A stretch of DNA of 64,000 nt from Paramecium tetraurelia (Eukaryota > Ciliophora > Oligohymenophorea > Peniculida > Parameciidae). Below the pieces are notes generated by a model. It did no database searches and had not been told where the DNA came from. It saw nothing but the letters and a program-made list of their open reading frames with translations. Positions 40,801 to 52,480 of the stretch are shown here, piece after piece. The translations under genes and the position numbers were made by a program. Every line of letters starts with the position of its first letter. Position 1 is the stretch's first letter. The stretch covers positions 310,001 to 374,000 of the forward strand of contig NW_001799277.1 of the NCBI RefSeq assembly GCF_000165425.1, in the 5' to 3' direction.

Positions 40801-41416
40801 TTAATAGTGTTGCAAATGCGAACTTATCATTCTTTTGTTCTGGAACATCTCCTTTGGATGGATAATCTTGGTGGACTCTTGTTTATTCTGGTAAAGCATG
40901 TTTGTTGGAAACGTGTGGAAAAGATCCTAAAAAAGATTAGCCTAATGGTTTGATTATGTTTGTAGTCTCAGATACGTTTTCAACTCTAACTCAAGGATTT
41001 AGCATCATAACAATTTATACATCAGTTATTCTACTTATTGGATCTTTTATTCGATCATTTTTTTCAGGGCAAATTTGGATGCTTGAATTCAAAGGGATGG
41101 TCCATCCTGATGATTTGATTATGATTTGTCAAGCTATTTCTATTGCTAGATCTCAAAAAGATTTCAAGAGGTATTAAGTCTATAATTAGTTTTTAGTGAA
41201 AATATTTTATACTTTGAACTGGTTGATATTCTTAGATCCCCGGAAATTGTTAAGGTAATGACTGGAACTTGGACTGAAGAACTTAAAAAAAAGGAAAATG
41301 AAAGAGAACAGTAATTGTAGTTAGAAAAAGAAGAACAATAAATATTACTATAATAATAAGATAAATAACAATAACAAGCATAGAATAATAATGGATAAAA
41401 ACTGAAATAAGATTGA
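32061..41416 (+). CDS. Piezo mechanosensitive cation channel, very long
   Basis: A multi-pass membrane protein of about 3,000 residues (human PIEZO1 has about 2,500), with dozens of predicted TM helices in repeated blocks. The Piezo signature PF(x2)E(x6)W is present as PFLFELKVLMDW at 39,905-39,940, followed by the conserved TFLKTSLDVFQWFTLEDI block. Next come the last TM region (CTCGCCLVLVIFACIFGPLILF), the extracellular cap (about 40,190-40,960), the pore helix region (IRSFFSGQIW) and the cytosolic end (LYFELVDILRSPEIVKVMTG). These match the C-terminal pore module, so it should conduct cations on membrane tension. Many short introns occur, for example 32370-32391 (22 nt), 33196-33217 (22 nt), 33726-33751 (26 nt) and about 41172-41197 (26 nt). 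A 56-residue polyglutamine lies near residue 1,800, and the C-terminus is Gln-rich. The ATG at 32061 is the first in frame. Confidence 0.94.
37757..37924 (+). repeat. (TAA)n trinucleotide tract encoding polyglutamine inside Piezo
   Basis: 56 consecutive codons that are all TAA, TAG or CAA in the Piezo frame, hence 56 glutamines under the ciliate code; QQE precedes it. Most are TAA, and every interruption (TAG, CAA) is still glutamine. It lies in a cytosolic loop rich in Gln, Lys and Glu. The complementary strand reads as polyleucine, which is only a shadow. Confidence 0.92.
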
Positions 41417-41455
41417 TTATTAAATTTATTTGCATAAATATACATATTAAATTGA

Positions 41456-42343
41456 TCATTCCACTATAATGTCATCCTGCTATAGTTTTTCAATTACTTA
41501 GGCTTCCAATTTAAGTATATTATTTAATGCAGTTTAGTATTTGTATTTTATTTCATTGATCTCTTACAACTTAGAGACGATTTCCTTATTTTCCTATTGA
41601 TATGATAAGATTGGCTGGGACTGATAATGGATTGTACTCACAGGAGGTCTAGGAGATGGCACTTGTTAATTCGAAAATCTCCAATCTTTATTGTAACGTT
41701 CCCATGAGCTCTTATGACTGTATCGATATGGTCGTTAGGGAGACCTAAAAGAATCTAAATCTCTATATCTATCGGTATCTCGTTCCCTCTCTTTCTCCCT
41801 TTCTCTTTTCATCTCATCGATGGCCTCAATCACTTCAGCCTTTTGTTTCCTCCTTGTATCCTATTGTTGTTGATATCTTGATAAATTATCTTTTAGAACG
41901 TCAATGGTCTAATTTAATTGTTAGATATGTTAATCCAATTGCTATCTTTCATTTTACAATAGACCAATTTAATCTTCTAAATCCAGAATCACATTTCTTT
42001 GGTATTCAATCGTATCATAAAGATCCTAAACATCATCTTGTTACAATTTATTTTATAATTCATTGATCTTATTTTCATAAGCTCTTCTTTCTGCATAGAA
42101 TTCGATATCTTTTGTGTTGATTTATGATCTCTGCAATACTTCCAAATGTTGTCTCAACTCAAATAACTCATTTTGTCTTTGCTTCTCATATTTCAATATC
42201 AATTCTTTCCAATTTTCAGCTTCTGGATACTTTTGCACATTGCTTTGCAATAATAAATCTATCCTCTTCATAAACTCTTTAATCATTTGCTACTTCTCCT
42301 ATTCATGTTGCTCTTTTAGCTTTTATATAATATTATCGTTCAT
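41456..42343 (-). CDS. Coiled-coil protein, hypothetical
   Basis: A 295-residue intronless protein, convergent with Piezo (39 bp apart). Residues 1-190 are predicted continuous coiled coil, rich in Leu/Glu/Lys/Gln heptads (for example MIKEFMKRIDLLLQ, RQHLEVLQRS, NVILDLEDQIGLLQNERQQLD). A charged segment with repeated Arg-Glu (MKREREKERERD) and an Arg/Tyr/Ser-rich stretch (YRDLDSFRSPQRPYRYSHKSSWERY) follow, then a short C-terminal helix. No catalytic or binding domain recognised. Such proteins are common in the cytoskeleton and basal bodies of ciliates, but that role is a guess. Confidence 0.75.
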
Positions 42344-42711
42344 ACTATTAAAATTTATTTTATAAATATACTCCAATAATTATACTTTCTTTAGTAGTTG
42401 ATCAAAATGGTATATAACTTGGTGCATTATAAGATAAAGTTGAATTTTAATTGGATATTGAATAATCAGGGTAATAATAAGTATTTTATAGAATGTGATA
42501 TAATCTTTTTATTATTAACGTATTATAAACTTATATATATCCATTTGGATAAGAATTTATGTGAAACTAAGATATAAGAGCAAATAATCAAAATCTTAAT
42601 GATTTGGAGATAATCTAAGGTAGATATAAACCAACTTAAAGAAAAGTAAGAATGGAATATTTGGATAATAAATTTATCTAAAAAATTATATTTTTCATTT
42701 TAAATCAATTA
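42344..42711. other. Divergent intergenic stretch
   Basis: 368 bases between the start of the coiled-coil gene (-) and the start of the EGF-like/multi-TM gene (+). AT-rich, should hold both promoters; no motif identified. Confidence 0.45.
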
Positions 42712-44574
42712 ATGACAGAAGAGAAATGTGAGACAGAATGTTGTGATAAGGGAATATTGATTGAAGACAAATGTATGTGTGACATAGGATCTTTTGGAGA
42801 GGATTGTCGTCTTAATTTATAAGATATTTACATCGCCCCTTATTATACTTTTATTGGGATCTATTGTGTTGCATTCTTTTTCGTATTACTCGTAACTATT
42901 AGATAATTTCAAACTTCTTTAAAGACTCAAAGAATTCCAACCTATTACACGTAATATGATGTTTGATATTTTAGATGTTTTCAATATGCCTATGCATTGA
43001 TCGGATCTCCTCAGAATTATATCTTAGTCTTAACAATGGTGTTATCAGTCTGTAAATTGATATGGCTCATACTTGATCCTTTCGAAATCTATGTAACTTA
43101 ATTTACTCATAAAGCTCATAGAGAGGGTAAACGACAGTCATCGAGAGACTGCTGGCAGAAGTTGTATACACAATACTGTTTTATATCTACGGTTGCTTAT
43201 TGATCGTTTGGTATACGATGTACGATGAGATATCATATAATATTTATCAAGGAGAAATAAAAAAGCCAAGGAAGTGGATATTTACTTACTACAAGGAGGC
43301 ATTAAAACTTCGATTGTTTATTGTGTTGCTAGTTTAGATAACAGTAAGTACACTAAATGGTAAATGATGTAATAATCTAAGGTTTAAGGAAAGGAGTGCA
43401 ATACCCAATTTTTTTGATGGTATGCTATGTGTTTTTGATGGCAAACTTCTTTTTGTTCATCATAGAGTTTATAATATACGGGTCATCATTGCAAACCTGC
43501 ATAAAGGATTAGATCACAATATGCAGGTCATAATTTAGAATACAATTTCAGGGAATGGAACAATAATTTAAATTGCAATTATAAAAGGAAGAGAGTATGA
43601 GCAAATCCCCAGAGTCAATTTTAAGAGTTGCCAGGTTTTCTAGGTAGGTAAGTATTGAGGAACAGAAGAAAGAAATTTAGGATGAAGTAAAATAGATGGA
43701 TGAACCAAAATTAAAAATAGGATAAACAAAAATAAAGTCTGTATCATTTGCACGAACATTTGTGAAAGGATTTAGAGGATCATCATTATTTAGATAGGAA
43801 AGTTAGAAACAATTGAAGTCGAATAAGTCAAATTAAAAAAATTAGGATCTAAACAGTGATTCATCTGCAAAGGACTTAGATAATCAGTTTAAAGAGGAAG
43901 CAACTGATGAAGAAATTAATAGTTGTTGTTTGAATGAGAATTAATCTAATTCAATGAAGTGGGAGAATGAGAAGGATAGAGAGGCTTATTTAGACACAAT
44001 AAAAATGTAGATCAAAGCTGTTAAGGAGACAAAAGACACTGCTGAGAAAAGAAAGGAATCATTACAATAATAATAATAAATGTAAAAAATAGTAAGAGGA
44101 GAATAAAAGAAATTAAGTTATGTGGGGTCGAGTTAATAGGATTACAAAACATCAATTCATTAATAATCTGATGAAGATTAAGAGAAATTTAATTTGAAGT
44201 CATCTAACTTAGCTATTGATAGACAAATCTTATTTAAGATTTAATTATTAGTTTACTTTGGCATAATATTGGAAATTCTATTTGGAGGATTGAGCATAGC
44301 CGTTTTGGTGACAGATTTAATTCGTGATCCGATCGGAGTATTGGTGTATTTATATGGATCATCAACATTATAATTTTTTTCTTTGATAACAGTGTTGAAA
44401 TTATTTAGAGATATTAAGAATCAAGAAATCAAGAATCTAATTTGGATATAAAAGGTGGGAAATCAGAAGAATAAGATCAATTAGCAATATATGTTTTCAA
44501 TTCCTGAAGATTAAAAAGAAGATGTATAGAAACTGAAATTCGAACAAAGAATTAATATGAATACTTTATATTGA
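42712..44574 (+). CDS. Seven-TM-like membrane protein with EGF-like N-terminus
   Basis: About 570 residues. It starts with a compact Cys-rich segment of EGF-like type (KCETECCDKG, DKCMCDIGSFGEDC), immediately followed by a TM helix (YYTFIGIYCVAFFFVLLV). Further hydrophobic helices are NYILVLTMVLSVCKLIWLIL, VVYTILFYIYGCLLIVWY, LRLFIVLLVQITVST, PIFLMVCYVFLMANFFLFII, and, after a long charged loop (about 43,560-44,210), LLVYFGIILEILFGGLSIAV and VLVYLYGSSTLQFFSLITVL. That makes about seven. The long loop is Lys/Glu/Gln-rich and cytosolic if the N-terminus is outside. Introns placed include a 24-nt one at about 42,951, a 32-nt one at about 43,125 and a 22-nt one at about 43,362. It could be a receptor-like protein; I do not recognise a named family, and the ligand is unknown. 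Confidence 0.7.
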
Positions 44575-45072
44575 TATTATTATGAAATAAGTGTGTCTCT
44601 CATCAAATAAAATCATTTCACATTTTGTTTACTCAGAGAAAAAAAAACAGTTAAATTCCAAGATTGTTGTTCTGAGTAAGCTACTTTTTCACTATTTATA
44701 GTTTCAAAAGGCAGACCTAATAAAGGAATTACAAAAAGTACTATTATTAATACTAGCTCAAATTATTTATGGAAGTTTTATAATATATAGTATAATATGG
44801 ATTTTTAGAAATTCTGTGGTCAATTCAAGAACTTTATGAATGCACTAAATTAATGTTGATTCTACATAGAATAACCCAAAAAAAAAAGTAAAAATATTTC
44901 ATTTAATAAGCACTCCATATCAGACACATAAAAAGACATTGGATCAATCATATTCTTTTAATAATAGGATAGCAAACTTTATATTAGTATATTTATTAAA
45001 AAGCAGATTATTTATAAATCAACATTAAATTTTAAATAAAAAATAGAATTATATCAATAATTAGATAATTTA
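44575..45072. other. Intergenic stretch between convergent genes
   Basis: AT-rich, with a run of A near 44,880; TGA codons in all frames and no supported gene. Confidence 0.45.
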
Positions 45073-48000
45073 TCAATGTTTTGATTCATTAACATCCAAA
45101 TTCACTTTGGAAGGCCTCAAAAGATATGAAAATCCAAATGATTATCTAAATATAAAAATATGAGTACCTATTCACTCCCGAAACACTCACACGTAAATCA
45201 GTCTAAAGCCGGGTTCGTCTTCTTTCTTGGGATCTCTCAGTTTAAATGAGTTTCATAATTTCCTCTTTCTTAGTTTCATCAAACAAAAAAAATGAACAAG
45301 CAGTTTCTGTTTAATAGGTATATGTTTAATTAAGGAATGGGAATAGCAAAGGTCCTTACAAACCATCATTGCAATTCATTTCAAATTAATCTTCTTCTAG
45401 TCTAATTCTCTTTTCCTATTTCTATTCTGTCAGTCTTCCTTACAAAAGAATACCTGCTTAAAAAGATACACTAGTATATGCTTAATATTTCTTAAAAACA
45501 ACAAAAGTAAGGATATTTTCAATGATCTCCCTATCAACAAGGGAGAATATTTGTAACTCTTTTGGATAGAACCTGCTTAAACTAAAAATACTATCTCTCC
45601 AAACATAATCTTGCATGTACAGACTCTGCTTATAAAGAGAAACCATCAATTCAATTTCTATTTGAATTACTTCCACCAATGATGCTGCAACTACTTACGA
45701 AATGTATAAGGTTGATTCCAACACTATATGATGGCATGATAGAAATTAACCAATATCTTTAGAAATTGAATAATTTATATAAGCTGAACTTGTTTCATTT
45801 ACTCTTCCTCTTGTAATGATGTAGAAATATCTAGCTAAATCTCCCTCTCTATAAATGCATTCATCCTTATCAAACAAGAGTTCTTTAGATTATAATGCTA
45901 ATTGTTTAAGCAAATCATCATTAAATTCACTAAATAATGGAAGCACTTTTAATTTAGTATGTATAGATATTTATGGCCAAATAGGTCTAATGTCCTCAAC
46001 ATTACAAACAAAGTTATTTAATTGTAATTTTAACTTCTAATATTATTGAAACTAAGAATATATATATATTGAAATATTACATCTAATTCTCCCAATTCAT
46101 ATTTTCTTAATAAATACTTGCCTTAGCTTGCTAGACAACCTTAAGCTGATTTTTTGGTTTAAATTAACTTGATGATCTCAGGAAAACTAACATAGAAATA
46201 TCCCTCTATGAAATTTTCGGCATTTGTTCTATTTTCTTTGGATTCCTTAGACAGTTTCTTTTTCAAAGTCACATTAATTGGAAATTCTTCTATCATATTT
46301 TCCATTTCTATTCTAATAATAAAAATTTACCTTCATGTGCTCTGACATATGTAGAGATGACCTCATATCCAATTGCAACCCAATCAAATAATAGATCACC
46401 TGAGAATCCGCGAATGATAGGGAATTTGTTCAAACTATACAAGAATCTCATATAGATTGGTGAATAAAAGACACTGTAAATGAAATCCCAAGAACACATT
46501 CTTCCTTCAACAGTATCCAAGTCCCATCTTACAGATTCAATTAATAAATTGTAAGCCTTACCGCCACATTAATTTTATGAATACAAATCCCAATAAGTCT
46601 GTTTCAAGGCCATTAAAAATCTGTCTCTGGTTTCAATAATATCATCCGCATCAATATCATCATCATTGAAGTCATCCTATAATCCTTTGCTCTTTAGTAG
46701 TTTTTAGAAGCGTCCAATGATACTAGATTCTTTCTCTTTTTTATGCTTGTTTTCTTCATCCAACTATTTCTTACTAAGTTTATCATCTTTTTATTGAATT
46801 TAAGTATTGGTTTCAGCCAATCCTGAAAAGTATTCCACCTTATTCCAATCAATTGTTTTTTATTTATAATCCTCTTTCATCTGATTTAATTTGAATTCAA
46901 TCTATTCCTTCATTTCCTGTAAAAAGTTCAATCTCACTTTGGCTCTGTATTAAGCAGTGGCACACAACCCACTAAACTTAACATACAGGGGTATTGTAGA
47001 TCCATTTATCAACATAGTTAAAATGACAATAAAGGTAGTATGAAATAGAAAAATGTCACTCCATTAATCACTAAAGGATGGTTCCTTAACTACAAGTAAA
47101 GCTAACATCAATTGCACTGCGCCTCTTGTGCCACTATAGGAAAACAAGATGGCCTCACTCATTTTGACTTATTATCCATACAAATTGATAGTTGGTAAAA
47201 GTAACAATACACTAATGAATTTGGATAAAAGAATGTAAAAGTAAAGTAATATAGTATTTATGTAATCTTGCTTCCTTATATATGGACTTTGTTAATCGAA
47301 TATTTTGTATCCACATGTGACACCTGTTATGATGAAAATGATGGTTTCATTAGCAAATTGAGTGTATTGCCAAAAGATTTACAATGGGTGTTCCACTTCA
47401 GTTCTAATTCTGATCTTTGAAAATGCAGACATGAACAATCCCAAAGTTATTACTGCAATTAAACCATTTTTTCTAAATCCTAAATCTACAGATTCAGCCA
47501 CGAAATATGTTACATAGGCTGATACAATAGTAAGGTTGATTGTCAATATTGAATTATGATTTATCCTTCTTATCCACCAAACAGTGAAGAGCCCAAACAT
47601 TATTCCAACAAATGCACCTCCCAAGAGCAATGATAATCCATAAGATAATTCGACTGTAAGAAGATCACAGTCACCTCTTGCACAATTCACCGCAATAAGC
47701 ATTAAGACCATGGATGCACAATTATTTACCAAGCTCTCTCCCTAAACTAATGAGATGAACCTCTTTGGAGCTTCGGCATTATTTAATAGCTTTACTACTT
47801 GGAGTGTGTCAGTACATGTTACGACAACTCCAAATACAAATGCAAATCCCCAACTATAATATTCATCATCGTATTCTAATAGCAATTTTAACCCTAGGCA
47901 AATTAATGAGGCAGATATAAGTAGACTTGGAATCGAAAGCACAAATATTTGCATTATTTGTTGCTTCATTATATAAATATCTGCATTGAAAGCACTACTA

Positions 48001-48257
48001 AAAACTAGGGCTGGCAAAAATAATGTCATATTAGAATTAGCATCAATGTTAAAAGCCGCTTACACAGTCCTATGCAATAAATGATTATGAATATTATTGA
48101 ATTAAGACCCTATTAATATTCCTACCAGGAAAACTGCAGCAGGATAGGGAATCATTATTTTCTTCGTGATTTCACTAACTAATCCTCCAATTGTCAGAGC
48201 AACAAAGATAAAAAATATCACTATTGCGATCTACGCTACATCCAAATGTTCTGACAT
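45073..48257 (-). CDS. Na+/H+ exchanger with C-terminal cyclic-nucleotide-binding domain (SOS1/NHE type)
   Basis: About 1,040 residues. The N-terminal 420 form a CPA1-type Na+/H+ exchanger: TM helices such as MTLFLPALVFSSAFNADIY, then GVVVTCTDTLQVVKLL and FISLVQGESLVNN, the family's ion-binding and conserved motifs, although the usual ND/DP pair appears here as CTDT. A long cytosolic tail resembles that of plant SOS1 and of sperm-type exchangers (FLMALKQTYWDLY...GKAYNLLIESVRWDLD). It contains a cNMP-binding domain about 46,000-45,650 (FDKDECIYREGDLARYFYIITRGRV). So ion exchange is probably under cyclic-nucleotide control in the plasma or ciliary membrane. No voltage-sensor segment is evident. 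Start: MSEHLDVAQIA before the first TM helix. The last exon uses a 25-nt intron (45168-45192), which gives a polar rather than hydrophobic C-terminus. Confidence 0.87.
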
Positions 48258-48310
48258 TTAATTTTATGAAATATAATTGGTTAAATTTTAATATATACAT
48301 ATATATATAT

Positions 48311-50498
48311 TCAATTATATTAATTAATTAGTTTCAAACGCCATCCAAACAGAATCACTATTATAAATCCCACAGAAACATTTACTATAGCCTAGGAATT
48401 TCCTATTAAGCATTCTTCAACTGTATCAATTAAATATTTTGCTAACTCTAAATAATTTACATCCAAAAACAGTTCAATTCCAGTTTTATCTATTTGCTTA
48501 TATACATTAACCAAAAAATCAATTATTTGCACTTGAGCATTAACTGGCAATATTGGAATTAGTGAATAACTATTTATAGATAATTCAAATATTTCTATTG
48601 ATTTAGTTCTATTAATTTCAACTCCTTATCCTAAAGCACGCATCAATCCCAGATTAAAGTACACATGAGCTTTCATGGCATCAATCAATTAACCATCCAA
48701 TGCCTTTTTGTAATGCTGAAACGATTTTTAGAAATCTACTTCTTCATACTTCCCATTATAATAGTAGTCACCCAATTTCATATGACAAATTGCTTCCTTC
48801 TCATTAGCACATTGTTTAAGGAAACGATATTATAAAACTCCATTTAATCCAAAACTGTCTAATTCCAATAATTCATGCAGAGTCGATTAATTTACAAATT
48901 ACAAATAGTCCTAATATAAATAACTAAAAGCATCATTATTATTTCCAGTAATTTAATAAACCGGATCTTAACTAAGTCTATTTTATACATCACTAAAGTG
49001 TAGAGTATTGTAATAAAATGCATCATATTATTCCATCACAACAGCAGCATTCTCTAAATTTATTTATAATTATTTACATGTGGCCACAAGGAATCCAGAA
49101 TATCCTGCTTCAAAATATTTAGAAAGTGATTAGGTATACTATTCTTATTAAAATAGGTAATTTGCTGTTTTTAGTACATCTGCCCATGGACCCCTTGATG
49201 ATGAAGCGTGTAGTAAGGCGGCAGCCAAATCGCAGGAATAAAATAGATCAACTCCATCAAGTAATATCAAAGCTAAACTGTATTGAGCCATTGCATGTCC
49301 AGTTGTAGCTGCCTTTTCAATCAAAGATACTCCTTTTTGTTGATTGCGTTCCCTTTATATAGTTGAAGGTAACATGTACAAGGATCCCAAATTGAATTGT
49401 CCATCATTATTTTACAAGTCTGCTGATTCTAAAGAATTGTTAATATTCATAATATACTTTTAAAATAATCCTAAGCCCTTATTATGTCTTAATGTACTCC
49501 CAATCCCTTAAAATAAATGTATCCTAAAGCATTATAAATTTTTCCCTAATATTCTTAATTTTTAGTTGAAATTTTATTCAAAATCTCTAACGCCAATTAG
49601 TAATTTGGTTTATCTACTCCCAAGTTTTCAATATTCATCTGTGCTACTCTGATTCCAGATTCTTTATCATTCAATTGATCATATAATTTCAAATACAATT
49701 GATAGGCCTTTGTGAAATTTCTTCTGAGTCCATTTAATCCATAATAAAAACTAAATGCCAATTATTTTACCTCCACTGCTGATTCATGGGTAACTAAATT
49801 CAAATTCTCAAAAATTTGGGCATGTCCAAATATATCCAATTCATAATTCATATAGAAATTGCTGTCATACAAAGCTTTTGCCACTTGTCTGTTCTCACTT
49901 ATATATTTTGCTTTGATTGGCTAATTTGCGAATTCTTCCAAAACTGGCAAATAAAATAAGGCAGAATTTGAGCAATTCTAATTTACCCCTATTCCCTTTA
50001 AATGCCTATATCCCATAGCCACACTACTTTGATCAAACCCTTAAATAGCAGAGAAGTAAAGATCAATCAAAGAGATGCTTTGATACTTCTCCTTGACGTA
50101 TCTGAACAATTAAGATTCTGTTTTAAGATTGCTATAAATGTTGTATGACCCATCCAAATGTAAATATGTCATTAACGACACATAAAATTGAGAATTAATG
50201 TCCCCTAGATCTGATGATTTCTTAAAGTAATAGAGTGCCTAAATTAATTACTATTACATACTCTTGCATAATCTATTGTGTTTTCATTTTCTAATCCGTA
50301 AAAGATGTATTAACCATACAATCTAAAGAATCTAGATTGATATTATTTTGGTATTTCATCTTTGAAATAATGCAATATTTCTTAGAATGTTGATTAACTT
50401 TCAATTGATGATTACTCAATATGAATTTCCCATTCTTTCAATAATTCATTTATATTGTTTTGAGCATATATCCCTAATAATAAAGTTAATATAATCAT
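48311..50498 (-). CDS. SEL1L/Hrd3-like ER membrane protein with Sel1 repeats
   Basis: About 700 residues. An N-terminal signal peptide (MIILTLLLGIYAQ) and a C-terminal TM helix (VNVSVGFIIVILFGWRL) enclose many Sel1-type helical repeats: ALYYFKKSSDLGDINSQFYVSLM, SSVAMGYRHLKGIGVNQNCSNSALFYLPV, QLAFSFYYGLNGLRRNFTKAY and NALGYIYFKGLGVHQDIIRAQDYF. The MGYRHLKGIGVNQNCSNSALFY stretch is the closest match to SEL1L/Hrd3, the partner of the Hrd1 ubiquitin ligase that gathers misfolded proteins in the ER lumen. Topology (lumenal repeats, single C-terminal anchor) agrees. One intron near the start (23 nt, about 50,250-50,275) is clear; a few more are likely but not individually placed. The start codon is 37 bp from the divergent LYR gene. 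Confidence 0.83.
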
Positions 50499-50535
50499 TT
50501 TAATAATGCAACACTCAATTTAAGAAATCTAAGCT
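50499..50535. promoter_or_regulatory. 37-bp bidirectional promoter region
   Basis: The only DNA between the divergent ATG codons of the SEL1L-like and LYR-motif genes. Both 5' UTRs and core promoters must fit in, or overlap, these 37 bases plus coding sequence. Confidence 0.5.
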
Positions 50536-50853
50536 ATGTCCTTGCTAACACTTTATAGAATGTTAATCAAGAATGTTCAATATTATCCAAGCAAAAATAG
50601 ATTCAAAATAATGTTGGCCATCAAGGAATCGTATTCAATTAATTTCTATAAACATTTTCTTAGATTCCGTGATAATAGACTCCTTAACGATACTAAAAGA
50701 ATTACTTAAGAAATCAAGATAGCCTAAATGGGATTAAGAAATTTAGAAATGTATAGAATCAAAAATAAAGAAATGAAGGATGTTTACAAAGTGAAGGATG
50801 ATGGATTCTAGGACTCCATGAACCCTAAAGATAAAAATTTTATATATTTTTGA
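50536..50853 (+). CDS. LYR-motif (LYRM) mitochondrial protein
   Basis: A 105-residue intronless basic protein. Residues 5-7 are the LYR triad within LLTLYRMLIKNVQYYP. It is followed by a conserved-looking helix pair (FYKHFLRFRDNRLLNDTKRI and KIAQMGLRNLEMYR), the usual three-helix layout of the complex-1 LYR family. Members bind acyl-carrier protein and help build respiratory complexes or Fe-S clusters in mitochondria. Which member this is cannot be told. The ATG at 50536 is chosen because it keeps the LYR motif at the usual distance from the N-terminus. Confidence 0.75.
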
Positions 50854-52480
50854 GTCAAACCATCATGTAATTATTTCGAATCATCATCACCATCTGTAAC
50901 TTAGTAGAATTGCTAAGAGTATTATCATAAAGTCATCCTTTCTCCTCAATAATATTTATAGGTTCTATCCATTTAATTATAGCATTCATAATTAAATTGC
51001 AACCAAAAAATCTACTACTCTTATTTATGGATACAGTATCCGCTAAAATATTTAAAGTACTCTATGCTTCTTATGGCTCATATAAAATCCTTTGATGGCA
51101 AAACTTTGAACTATTAATTGTCAACAACTAATTATATAGGTCCATAAAATATTTTTTATCTAAGATTTTTCAAAACAAACGTAATTCATATTCCAAAAAT
51201 AATATTTTCGGATAGGAAATATTTTGTTATTATTATAAGATTCTACAACTAACTACTCAATTTTTATTTGTGAATATTCAAAGTTGAAAATTCTCATTCA
51301 TATTTGTTAACCTCTTCAATAATCCTTTTTTAATTCATTAATAATTCTTAATAATCGAAATATAATTTGATTGTTGGAATTCTTTAATCCTCATTTTATA
51401 CTAAAATCAATATTAGATTATTGGTTTTCGTTTAATGAAAAATAAACACAATTGCTAAAATAAACTTCAATAGTTTAAGGTTTTACAACTTTTAATAGAA
51501 ATTTGATGATATTATAATTTAGAAATAGAAAATACTTAGTATAAGATATAACCATTTATTTTGTAAGCCTGACTTGTCTTAGGTATAAAAAGAGAAATAA
51601 TTTTGTCAAATAATCGCAAATTTTTATTATTCTGATTTATCTTAGATTGATCGTTCTACATTTCAAAATTTAATCAATAAATAACCATTAGCCAGAGACT
51701 TGTCAAATCTACGGATTCCAAGATTTTTCTCAATATTTTTTTAGTTTAATGTAATCTTTGTATTTTATCAGAATATTGATTATTATCATTGTTTATTTAT
51801 CATTTTAATTAAAATTCTTTTAATTTTTTCTTAATTTTTCTACTATATTATAACAATATGTCACTGAGATGAAGAAAATTTAGAAATTTATAAATACATA
51901 TTCCATTAGAGTTTATGCTAGATAAAATTTATATAAAAGATAAATTATATTGAATAAAATTTTAGCATTAATAATGCTGAATTATCTTCCTTTTCTGGAT
52001 TTAATTTCTCCAATTTTTAATTGAAGTTAAACCATCATCTTATTGCATATAGAATATCTAGTGATTAATAATAATAATTTTATATCAATTATCATGCATA
52101 TCATAGATGGCCAATACAAATAAAATTATTTTTAAATTCAAAAATTATTGGAAATCATAAAACTCTTAGAATTCTCTAGAATTTTCAAATCTTTTAGCTT
52201 AGTAGTTTAGACTGTCATCTAAATAACATATTTATTGTTTCCATGTATATATCTTTTAATCTATGGCTTACTTCATCTCCTTATATAACGTATTATAGTA
52301 AACTCAGCTAATAAAATGACATTTTAAACTTATCCAATAATCAGTTCAATAATAACAAGCAAATGATATTTAGAAAGTGATATTTTCCATTTAATTAACA
52401 AATAATTGAATATAAAAATATAGACTTTTTATTAGCTACAAAAAATTTGACGAATTTATTTTAATTTTATTTTGTTAATA
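50854..52480. other. AT-rich intergenic stretch
   Basis: 1.6 kb, the longest gene-poor stretch in the right half. Many TGA codons in all frames; no frame with family likeness, no RNA gene seen. The right end should hold the promoter of the cNMP-binding gene. Confidence 0.5.

Noticed and set aside
45168..45260. tRNA-like GGTTCG segment near 45,210
   Set aside because: No cloverleaf could be formed; the bases lie in the exchanger's C-terminal coding exon.
48285..48312. AT dinucleotide run as a telomere or origin element
   Set aside because: Short AT run in an AT-rich intergenic gap; no ciliate telomere repeat (C4A2/C3A3-type) is present.
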